A stretch of 64,000 nucleotides of DNA, taken from Streptosporangium sp. NBC_01495. GTDB taxonomy: Bacteria; Actinomycetota; Actinomycetes; Streptosporangiales; Streptosporangiaceae. The stretch spans positions 9,672,001 to 9,736,000 of the forward strand of contig NZ_CP109430.1 of the NCBI RefSeq assembly GCF_036250735.1, written 5' to 3'. The position numbers and the translations under genes are program-made. This document shows, in pieces, positions 58,591 to 64,000 of the stretch. The notes under the pieces are model-generated. The model was not told the origin of the DNA. It worked only from the letters and a program-made list of their open reading frames with translations, and ran no database searches. Positions within the stretch are counted from its first letter, which is position 1. Every line of letters starts with the position of its first letter.

Positions 58591-58947
58591 TCACTGCTTC
58601 GCGGAAGGCCATCGCACTGTGATCACGGTTGAGTCCTCTTCGGCCTGCCAGGAGTGATCAATACCGGGGCCCCACACAGCATAGTCGCCCTGTTTTTCCA
58701 GAATTATACTGCTGACCGAAAGATCAAGCCGGAAACGTCCCTGCACGAGGATCAAGAGCGCGGTCCGAGTGTCGTCAGAAGTCCACTCTGGCCGTCGCTG
58801 ACCTGCGGGGTGAATTCCCCACTTCACCTCAAGGTCTTCCGTCTTGCGGACGCCCCCCGTATCTAGGTCCATGAAGTGCCCGAGGATCCACCCCCGGTTC
58901 TCGCCTGCGTCATCGTTTGCATTTCCCTTGTACCAGTTATCAGCCAT
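58591..58947 (-). CDS. Cupin-like protein
   Basis: The 118-residue protein reads MADNWYKGNANDDAGENRGWILGHF, then LEVKWGIHPAGQRRPEW, LLILVQGRFRLDLS and GDYAVWGPGIDHSWQAEEDSTVITVRWPS, consistent with a single cupin barrel (H-x-A-G, G-D-Y-x-x-W-x-P-G-x-x-H). It follows the large HTH protein after 14 bases. Together they look like a regulator and small-ligand pair found in actinomycete mobile DNA. The ligand is not known. Confidence 0.75.
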   Translation of the reverse strand: MADNWYKGNANDDAGENRGWILGHFMDLDTGGVRKTEDLEVKWGIHPAGQRRPEWTSDDTRTALLILVQGRFRLDLSVSSIILEKQGDYAVWGPGIDHSWQAEEDSTVITVRWPSAKQ

Positions 58948-58961
58948 AACCAATACAACCC

Positions 58962-60554
58962 TTACTCTATGGTTGGAAGGTTCACCCGCTGACCGCCGAT
59001 GTCCGCCAGGCGTCGCAAGCCATGCGTCAGGGCAAACAGCCCTTCGTTGCTCCATGCAGGGTCGAGAATCAGTGACCTGAGCACGGAACGGTCCAGAGTG
59101 GAATAGCGCCTCAGGCTGCTTGATTCCCAGTTGGCTCTTATAAGTCCTCCGTACTGCCCCCACCACTCCTCGTCCTCTATGACGATCAGGCTGGCGAACT
59201 CGAAGTTTCCGCTCACCAGGTTGAGCCCGAATCCCGTGCACTCCATCCGCCAATGGGAGCCCTTCGTATGATCGTGCAGCCACCTCATCGGCTCTGACAG
59301 CCGGCTCGGGTGCATCGGATCAGCGTCGAGCAGACCCCCTTCGGTGGAGTCGACGTCGTCCCTCCCGAAGAGCTCTTCCTCCATCTCGCGCTCCAGAGTC
59401 CTCTCGATCTGCACGTCTTCCGCGTAGTCGACGAGCGGCTCGTGAAATGCCTTGGGGATCACAGCCAGTCGACGGGCCGCGTTCAGCACATGGCCGGAAC
59501 GTTCCTGGATCAGTAGGAGGTAGTCGGGTGCACCGCGGCGCGCCCGGCTGCTGGGGCGGGCAACCGCGAACAGGGCCAAGGTTCCGCCGGCGCACAGGCG
59601 CCGATCCAAACCAAGTACGGCGTTCACGTCAGGCAGGTAGCGATCGCGCAACGGCAGGTTGCCGGGAGCTATGGACCTGCCTTCCGCGATGGCGTCGATG
59701 AGCTCCCCCTCCAGGAGGTCCATGGTGAGGGCGTAGCTCACGAAATCCGTGATGCCTACGGATCCCTCGATCGCTTCAGGGGACACGTCGATACCGGTCA
59801 GCCTGTAGAGCGGAGTGTTGATGATGCGGGCGTTGGTCGCCAGAGCCTCTGCCAGGCGCCGAGCCGCCGCATCCGCACCGATTTCGTCGATCACAGCGGG
59901 TACGACCGCTTCGTCGGTGTCGACCAGTTGAAGTCGATCGCGGCTGGCGAGCTCCAGCTTCAAATCAAGCCACTGTTTCCTGACCAGCACGCTAGTCGCG
60001 GCGACCCCGCCGTCCGCCTGCGCGCTGTACGGCTGATGCTCTCCGAAGCCGTCGGCATAGTATTCCGAAAGCGCACTCGCGATCTGATCCCTGCTGACGA
60101 GGACGCGCCGATGAGCCCGGTCCTGAAGATCGCAGGGATCGATTTTCGCGAGCTGCTCAGCGACTGTTCTTCGGCTGCGACCGTGGCTCCAACCCGCTCG
60201 TTTGTCCAGCCACTCCAGTGCGGCAGCGACGTTCTTGTCGCTCGCGAGCCGTCTTTCCGCTTCCACCGACGCAGTGCTGTCTACGTTTACGGAGGGTGGA
60301 ATCTCTTCCGAAGCTATCGGCTCAGCAGAAGCGAGCAAGGCGAATCGTGCTTTCGTGTCCTCCGGGGACCGGTAGAGCAAGGTGTTCAGGGCTCGCTGAA
60401 TCTCTACTGTCGGGACGAGCTCTGGCTCCGCATTCCATTTGGCCACCGTCCGAACCGCGGTGCCGAGTTCGCCGGCGAAGCCCTCGTTCGTCAACCGGAG
60501 CGCTCTCTGAAGAGCACCTGCGAGCTGACCGGTCCATTGCTCTACGACTTCCAC
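58962..60554 (-). CDS. HTH protein with large sensor-like domain
   Basis: The 530-residue protein begins with a helix-turn-helix region (ALQRALRLTNEGFAGELGTAVRTVAKWNAEPELVPTVEIQRALNTLLYR, residues about 14 to 62). It then has a region with an acidic, NUDIX-suggestive segment (RTLEREMEEELFGRDDVD) and a long C-terminal part of mixed alpha/beta pattern. The GTG at 60554 is nine bases after GGGAG, better than TTG 60560. The E-R-E-M-E-E-E-L stretch recalls a Nudix box (REx2EExG) but lacks its glycine, so nucleotide binding rather than catalysis is possible. Confidence 0.7.
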   Translation of the reverse strand: MEVVEQWTGQLAGALQRALRLTNEGFAGELGTAVRTVAKWNAEPELVPTVEIQRALNTLLYRSPEDTKARFALLASAEPIASEEIPPSVNVDSTASVEAERRLASDKNVAAALEWLDKRAGWSHGRSRRTVAEQLAKIDPCDLQDRAHRRVLVSRDQIASALSEYYADGFGEHQPYSAQADGGVAATSVLVRKQWLDLKLELASRDRLQLVDTDEAVVPAVIDEIGADAAARRLAEALATNARIINTPLYRLTGIDVSPEAIEGSVGITDFVSYALTMDLLEGELIDAIAEGRSIAPGNLPLRDRYLPDVNAVLGLDRRLCAGGTLALFAVARPSSRARRGAPDYLLLIQERSGHVLNAARRLAVIPKAFHEPLVDYAEDVQIERTLEREMEEELFGRDDVDSTEGGLLDADPMHPSRLSEPMRWLHDHTKGSHWRMECTGFGLNLVSGNFEFASLIVIEDEEWWGQYGGLIRANWESSSLRRYSTLDRSVLRSLILDPAWSNEGLFALTHGLRRLADIGGQRVNLPTIE

Positions 60555-60714
60555 GGACAACAGCTCCCTGAGTGGGGGAAGGGAGGTGCACTACCGGTGC
60601 ACTGGTGATGCATCGGTGGTTCATGGGCTGGTCCGAAGGTAACAGACAGACTCCCTATCAGACAGGACGAGCACAGGATGCGCGTCTCTTCTGGCTGAGA
60701 AGGGAGGTGGGACC

Positions 60715-61224
60715 GTGCTGCGGCGAAGAAATCTTCTCTGCGGGGACGAGTTGGCTGACGAATCGCAGAAGATCCGAATGCCGGAAATGCCCGATGATTG
60801 CCTTTCTAGGGCAGTGACCATCCCGCCCGTTCCACAAGGGGTCGGGCGTGCGCGTGCATGGGTACGGGCCGTCCTGGACAGATGGCAGCTTCCTCAGATC
60901 GTCGAACCGGTTGAACTCGTCGCGTCTGAGCTGGTCACCAACGCCGTACAGCACACCCACGGCGAAGAGCCCGTTTCTCTCCTCCTCGCCTACGCGGCGG
61001 GGACGTTGCGCCTTGAGGTTCGGGACGGAGATTCGGCCAACATCCCCGTGGTCAAGACGCCGGGTCCGATGGAGACGGACGGGCGCGGTCTTCTCCTGGT
61101 CGAGGGATGCACCGACCGCTGGGGCATAAGGCTGACCGCGCGAGGCAAGGCCGTGTGGTGCGAGTTCGACATCGTGCGACGTCATCGACTACACGCTGTT
61201 CGCGAGGAAGGCGGTACCTCGTGA
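60715..61224 (+). CDS. HATPase_c anti-sigma-type ATP-binding protein
   Basis: The 169-residue protein starts at GTG 60715 after AGGGAGGTGGG. The ATPase fold shows EPVELVASELVTNAVQHTHGE (N-box), LRLEVRDGD (G1) and GRGLLLVEGCTDRWGIRLTARGKAVWCEFD (G2 and end). This is the RsbW/SpoIIAB-like family, very abundant in actinomycetes. It heads a three-gene coupled operon. No sigma factor is encoded beside it. Confidence 0.88.
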   Translation: MLRRRNLLCGDELADESQKIRMPEMPDDCLSRAVTIPPVPQGVGRARAWVRAVLDRWQLPQIVEPVELVASELVTNAVQHTHGEEPVSLLLAYAAGTLRLEVRDGDSANIPVVKTPGPMETDGRGLLLVEGCTDRWGIRLTARGKAVWCEFDIVRRHRLHAVREEGGTS

Positions 61225-61526
61225 AGGACGAGCAACCTACCGCCTGGGCTGAAGGAGATCCTGCCTTCATCTTGGAGGAGGGCAAGGGCTACGTCAGGGC
61301 ATGGGCTCGTGCGCAACATGCGGTGAGTAACCTCAAGGACTCCTTGGACGCGCTGGAACTATCCGAGTCGATGCCCTATCTCCGGGCCGACGTGAACGTG
61401 TTCGGTGCCGGCTTCGTGGAGCTGGGACGCGTCACGCCAGAAACGGCCGCGTTGCTCGCTCATGCCCTCGCGCTGCTCTCCGCTCAGGCGGAAGCGGAGG
61501 GAAAGGGGGCGGGATGCGCGGCGTGA
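61221..61526 (+). CDS. Hypothetical protein in ATPase operon (101 aa)
   Basis: GTG at 61221 overlaps the ATPase stop by GTGA. The protein is helical (GYVRAWARAQHAVSNLKDSLDALELSESMPYLRADVNVFGAGFVELGRVTPETAALLAHALALLSAQ) with no recognised domain. Similar small helical proteins accompany this ATPase type in Streptosporangiales operons and may be partners. This is an inference from coupling. Confidence 0.7.
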   Translation: MKDEQPTAWAEGDPAFILEEGKGYVRAWARAQHAVSNLKDSLDALELSESMPYLRADVNVFGAGFVELGRVTPETAALLAHALALLSAQAEAEGKGAGCAA

Positions 61527-61804
61527 GAAGGCTCGAAGAGGTGCCCTGTCTCAGCGTGCACCCCGCGCCTCGACAACCGGACCATGAGCCCTTGAAATGG
61601 CTGACTCCGCAGCCTGTGGGCGTGGTCGACTACACATGCGCGTGCAGGAGCGTGAGCTACGAACTCTGTCGCGTCAACGCGCAGGCGTTCATACGGCGCA
61701 CGGTGCGTTTGGCTGACGGCTACGTCATCGAGGAGACACACCGCATGGCCTTTCGCAAGGCCCAGAAGCTCTGGGAACGCCTCTTGCGAGGCGAGGCTCA
61801 GTAG
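61514..61804 (+). CDS. Hypothetical protein in ATPase operon (96 aa)
   Basis: The ATG at 61514 overlaps the previous gene by 13 bases, with a GGGGG-type ribosome-binding site. The protein reads VGVVDYTCACRSVSYELCRVNAQAFIRRTVRLADGYVIEETHRMAFRKAQKLWERLLRG, with two Cys in CAC and one later. No family is recognised. Translational overlap makes it part of the same operon. Confidence 0.7.
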   Translation: MRGVRRLEEVPCLSVHPAPRQPDHEPLKWLTPQPVGVVDYTCACRSVSYELCRVNAQAFIRRTVRLADGYVIEETHRMAFRKAQKLWERLLRGEAQ

Positions 61805-61920
61805 AGCAGGCGCGGGGGAGGTTGTTCGCCTCGGTCTTCAGCCAATCGAGGTAAGCCGGACCTTCCCCGCGCCGTCGTAGGTCAGGCGGGAACCGAATCG
61901 TCGTGCGGTTCCCGCTTGAC

Positions 61921-62685
61921 CTATTTCGCGGCTCGGGTCTTGTGAACAGGCAGCGGGTAGGCGACTTCCAGAGTGTCTCCGCGTACGACGATCTCCTCCA
62001 TGATCACGGGGGTTCTGTCGGCGTGAGTGATCCTGGTGACGTGAAGCAGAGGCGTGCCGGGCAAGAGGCTGAGCGCCGTCACCTCGTCCGGCATGGGCAT
62101 CCGGGCGCGTACGTGCTCGGTCCAGCGCACGCCCTTCGTGCTCGTCTCGAAGTGGGCGTACAGCGCGACGGGCTCGGGCAACCTTGGATCGTCGGCCCAC
62201 GGCGTCTTCGCCGCGACGCTGAAGGGCATGGTCAGCTTGTGGGAGCGTCGTGCGTCGCCCGCGATCTGGACGGTGGCCCGGACGAGCATGGGCTCCCCTG
62301 CGGGGACGCCGAGAAGGTCGGCGTGCGCCACGGTGGCGTCTTCCCGGTAGAAGGTCGGCTCTCCCAGGTCACGCCAAACGGTGTCGCCGATCTCGGCATA
62401 GATACCGTCCGCGCTACGTGTCAGACCGCGTTCCTCGGTGTGAGCGGGGCGTGCGTACGGCGAGCGGACAAAGGTGCCACGGGGACGCTTGACCTCGACC
62501 AGGCCCTCACTCTTCAGCTCGTTGATGGCCTGGCGGATGGTGGGGCGTGACAGGCCGAACTCGTCGGCGAGCTGTTGCTCGGACGGCAGGAGCTGGCCGG
62601 AGGGGAACGCTCCGGTGAGGATCTGTTCCCGCAGATAGTCGGCGACCTGCTTCCAGCGGGACACAGGAGCCTTGATCTCCACCAT
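61921..62685 (-). CDS. GntR/UTRA-type repressor (KorSA-like)
   Basis: ATG 62685 follows GGGAG at eight bases and gives 254 residues. The GntR winged helix is SRWKQVADYLREQILTGAFPSGQLLPSEQQLADEFGLSRPTIRQAINELKSEGLVEVKRPRGTFV. The UTRA ligand domain ends in VTRITHADRTPVIMEEIVVRGDTLEV. GntR repressors of this type control transfer genes in pSAM2-like elements (KorSA). It is divergent from the small-gene operon and the two palindromes lie between them. TTG 62697 is an alternative start. Confidence 0.88.
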   Translation of the reverse strand: MVEIKAPVSRWKQVADYLREQILTGAFPSGQLLPSEQQLADEFGLSRPTIRQAINELKSEGLVEVKRPRGTFVRSPYARPAHTEERGLTRSADGIYAEIGDTVWRDLGEPTFYREDATVAHADLLGVPAGEPMLVRATVQIAGDARRSHKLTMPFSVAAKTPWADDPRLPEPVALYAHFETSTKGVRWTEHVRARMPMPDEVTALSLLPGTPLLHVTRITHADRTPVIMEEIVVRGDTLEVAYPLPVHKTRAAK

Positions 62686-62751
62686 CCGGTCTCCCAACCA
62701 GGGCCCTGACAGGCCCTTAGAACCTTGCTTGTTTTCCCGGCTCGGGAACTC

Positions 62752-62806
62752 TTGACAGAACGTAGTACGTTGGACGTACAGTCGTCAACGTACTACGTTG
62801 GACGTT
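62752..62806 (+). promoter_or_regulatory. Tandem GntR operators with promoter
   Basis: AACGTAGTACGTT (62759..62771) and AACGTACTACGTT (62787..62799) are two odd-centred palindromes spaced 28 bases start to start, inside a larger direct repeat (both followed by GGACGT). TTGACA at 62752..62757 overlaps the left site. Repression of the rightward operon by the divergent GntR protein is a natural reading. Confidence 0.75.
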
Positions 62807-62844
62807 GTTCCTAGAGTCCAACCTGACGAGAGGAGGGATGGCTT

Positions 62845-62988
62845 ATGACCCGTACCGCCCCGATTCAGCGCGCCCGGCTCGTCGACGGAGTCCGCGTGCC
62901 AGTGAACTCCCTGGTGAACCGGCTCAAGGTCCGTACGGCGACGTCCCGCTCGGGCACGACCGTTCCCGACCTTCCCTCAGGGGCGTGA
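62845..62988 (+). CDS. Small AICE protein 1 (47 aa)
   Basis: ATG 62845 follows AGGAGGGA. The protein reads MTRTAPIQRARLVDGVRVPV, then NSLVNRLKVRTATSRSGTTV. Codon third positions are strongly G/C, unlike the competing frame (62838, MAYDPYRPDSARPARRRS), which has poor third-position GC and reads as antisense-like sequence. Its stop overlaps the next GTG (GTGA). Confidence 0.65.
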   Translation: MTRTAPIQRARLVDGVRVPVNSLVNRLKVRTATSRSGTTVPDLPSGA

Positions 62989-63191
62989 CCGTGGACGTCC
63001 CCCTGTTCATCGTGTTCCTCGCCCTGGTCCTGACCGGTGCCGTGCTGGTGGCGTTCGTGATGCTGACCGTCAGCATCCGCGCCGAGGACCGCCGGATGAG
63101 CATGGCCCACCCACCCCGCACCCACGCTGAAGCCGCCACTCGGCGTCTGCTCGGAGTGCATGCCCGCCACCGCCGGAGCACCGGCTACTGA
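62985..63191 (+). CDS. Small AICE membrane protein (68 aa)
   Basis: GTG 62985 opens the frame VTVDVPLFIVFLALVLTGAV and continues LVAFVMLTVSIRAEDRRM, with one membrane helix and a basic tail (HAEAATRRLLGVHARHRR). Small membrane proteins of this kind precede the transfer ATPase in pSAM2-like elements. Function is inferred from position. Confidence 0.65.
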   Translation: MTVDVPLFIVFLALVLTGAVLVAFVMLTVSIRAEDRRMSMAHPPRTHAEAATRRLLGVHARHRRSTGY

Positions 63192-63211
63192 GACGTGAGG
63201 AGGTGAAACCG

Positions 63212-63346
63212 TTGCGCACTCCCCTGACCCCGTTCGCTCGCCGCTGCCTGTGCGGTGCCCTGACCGACCCCGGCACCGCTCGATGCCACAAGTGCCGGGC
63301 TCGTGCCCGCTGGCACCGCCGCAAGGCCCTCCACGACGGCCTCTGA
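63212..63346 (+). CDS. Tiny zinc-ribbon-like protein (44 aa)
   Basis: TTG 63212 follows GAGGAGGTG. The protein reads RRCLCGALTDPGTARCHKCRARARWHRR, with C-x-C and C-x-x-C that could bind one zinc ion, and a basic end. It is short, but the strong ribosome-binding site and codon use support it. Confidence 0.6.
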   Translation: MRTPLTPFARRCLCGALTDPGTARCHKCRARARWHRRKALHDGL

Positions 63347-63391
63347 TCCCCCGCCGCTCCCCATCGCACAACGAGAGGAGGTGAGACTCCT

Positions 63392-63580
63392 TTGACGGTG
63401 TCGATTCCCCTGGTCCTGTTCCTGAGCGCGGTCGCTTTCGTCGCCTGGCGCCACCTGGGACTGCGCCTGTGGCAGGCGCTCGTCTGCCTGCTGCTCGGCT
63501 TCTTCCTGGCCGCGACCACCCTCGCCCCCGAAATCCGCCGCCTGGTGAGTGCCGCCCTGAGCTGGTTCACCGGTTCCTGA
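63392..63580 (+). CDS. Small two-TM protein (SpdB-like)
   Basis: TTG 63392 follows GAGGAGGTGAG. The protein has two hydrophobic segments (IPLVLFLSAVAFVAW and WQALVCLLLGFFLAATTLA) and a short C-terminal helix. Spread (Spd) proteins in AICEs are short membrane proteins of this kind. The name is an analogy. Confidence 0.6.
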   Translation: MTVSIPLVLFLSAVAFVAWRHLGLRLWQALVCLLLGFFLAATTLAPEIRRLVSAALSWFTGS

Positions 63581-63611
63581 CCCGATCCCCCGACCGAAGG
63601 AGGGATGTCCA

Positions 63612-63932
63612 GTGCCCCACACCCACCCCTACCCCGACCGTGATCTTCAGGAGGTCATCACCCGCAACCGCACCGCCCGCCAGATCCTCACCGCCTTCTT
63701 CACCGCCGACCTGTTCCCGAGCGGCATGCGGAAGCTCGTCGAGACCGCCATGGATGACACGCTGAAGCTGGCCGCGGAGGTCGTTCGGCTCCGTGCCAAC
63801 CTCGCCACCGCTCGCCACAAGCGGGCGAACCTCATCGCCGCCGCCCGCGCCACCCTCGCTGCTCACCATGATGGCGAGACCGACCCACTCTGGTATCTGC
63901 GTGACGAGCTGAGCGACGGTGACGCCCGATGA
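63612..63932 (+). CDS. Helical AICE protein (106 aa)
   Basis: GTG 63612 follows GAAGGAGGGATG. The protein reads VITRNRTARQILTAFFTADLFPSGMRKLVETAMDDTLKLAAEVVRLRANLATARHKRANLIAAARATLAA, with a likely coiled coil in the second half. No family is recognised. It overlaps the next start by ATGA. Confidence 0.65.
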   Translation: MPHTHPYPDRDLQEVITRNRTARQILTAFFTADLFPSGMRKLVETAMDDTLKLAAEVVRLRANLATARHKRANLIAAARATLAAHHDGETDPLWYLRDELSDGDAR

Positions 63933-64000
63933 GAAGGCGCCCTCTCTCCAGGCATCGAATCCAGCGCAACGCCCGCCGGCTCCGCAGGTCCGGTGTGGAA
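63929..64000 (+). CDS. Start of probable FtsK/TraB-type transfer protein, partial
   Basis: Only 24 codons are visible (MRRRPLSRHRIQRNARRLRR and SGVE), ending at the window edge. The Arg-rich start RNARRLRRSG matches, from memory, the beginning of actinobacterial FtsK/SpoIIIE-like DNA translocases found in AICEs, which are preceded by small genes like those here. This is an inference, to be settled by the next few hundred bases. Confidence 0.4.
   Translation, partial: MRRRPLSRHRIQRNARRLRRSGVE

Noticed and set aside
58415-58612. 65-codon minus-strand ORF next to the cupin-like gene
   Set aside because: It overlaps a better-supported gene, has no ribosome-binding site and shows no recognisable motif.
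62838-63191. Single 117-codon gene MAYDPYRPDSARPARRRS...
   Set aside because: Its first 49 codons have poor third-position GC, while two overlapping shorter frames (62845..62988 and 62985..63191) have typical codon use and GTGA coupling. I kept the latter.

Overview
The window is high-GC actinobacterial DNA. Small overlapping operons, GTG/TTG starts, secreted beta-helix and lectin proteins, and a pSAM2-like mobile region at the right end suggest Streptosporangiaceae or a related filamentous actinomycete. The family name is an inference from gene style only.

Bases 1 to about 26,150 are a siphovirus prophage whose left end lies outside the window. It is integrated at the 3' end of a tRNA-Arg(ACG) gene (26075..26147, minus). 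Read leftward from 14.9 kb, the late operon holds the terminase subunits, a small membrane protein, portal, HK97-type protease and capsid, connector proteins, two paralogous tail-tube proteins, a tail assembly chaperone made by -1 frameshifting on GGGAAAA, tape measure, minor tail protein, a DUF2746-like membrane protein, an amidase endolysin and small exported proteins. Between 14.9 and 20.4 kb lie a strongly structured inverted-repeat element, two HNH paralogs (one degenerate) around two rightward cargo genes, small HTH and zinc-ribbon genes, a DnaC-like loader and a replication initiator that contains iteron-like palindromes. A complete IS4-family element (20474..22008, 19-bp inverted repeats, 10-bp target duplication) sits exactly at the stop codon of an antirepressor gene. 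The switch region (22.8 to 25.9 kb) has an excisionase-like gene, a Cro/CI-like gene, a divergent HTH protein fused to a PcrA/UvrD-type Tudor-like domain, and a tyrosine integrase.

Bases 26.2 to 47.3 kb look chromosomal. They hold an ArsR regulator divergent from a nitroreductase, two two-component systems, a MaoC hydratase, a phytase-like secreted esterase, and two paralogous exported proteins (one collagen-like) that share conserved leaders. They also hold a lipoprotein, a microORF and a MacAB-like exporter operon beside an OmpR-type two-component system, several secreted proteins, a DUF2235 hydrolase, and a cytochrome P450 followed by what looks like a truncated heme peroxidase.

Bases 47.5 to 64 kb are layered mobile DNA. 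Two 56-bp copies of the 3' part of tRNA-Ser(GCT), at 47544 and 54376, read as att remnants of successive integrations. Between them is a decayed island with a GNAT gene, a recombinase tail, an IS256 element, an IS21 remnant, a frameshifted P-loop kinase, and a creatininase with a broken regulator. From 54.4 kb to beyond the window is a probable AICE-type integrative conjugative element. Its cargo includes CutA and a low-GC pair made of a STAND NTPase (NB-ARC, TPR, SEC-C) and a two-TM protein that share an unusual repeated motif. It is followed by regulators, a GntR repressor with tandem palindromic operators, a run of very small genes, and the start of a probable FtsK/TraB-type transfer gene.

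The best candidates for new biology are the STAND plus membrane-protein pair, the HTH-Tudor fusion in the phage switch, the structured element upstream of terS, and the HNH-bracketed phage cargo.
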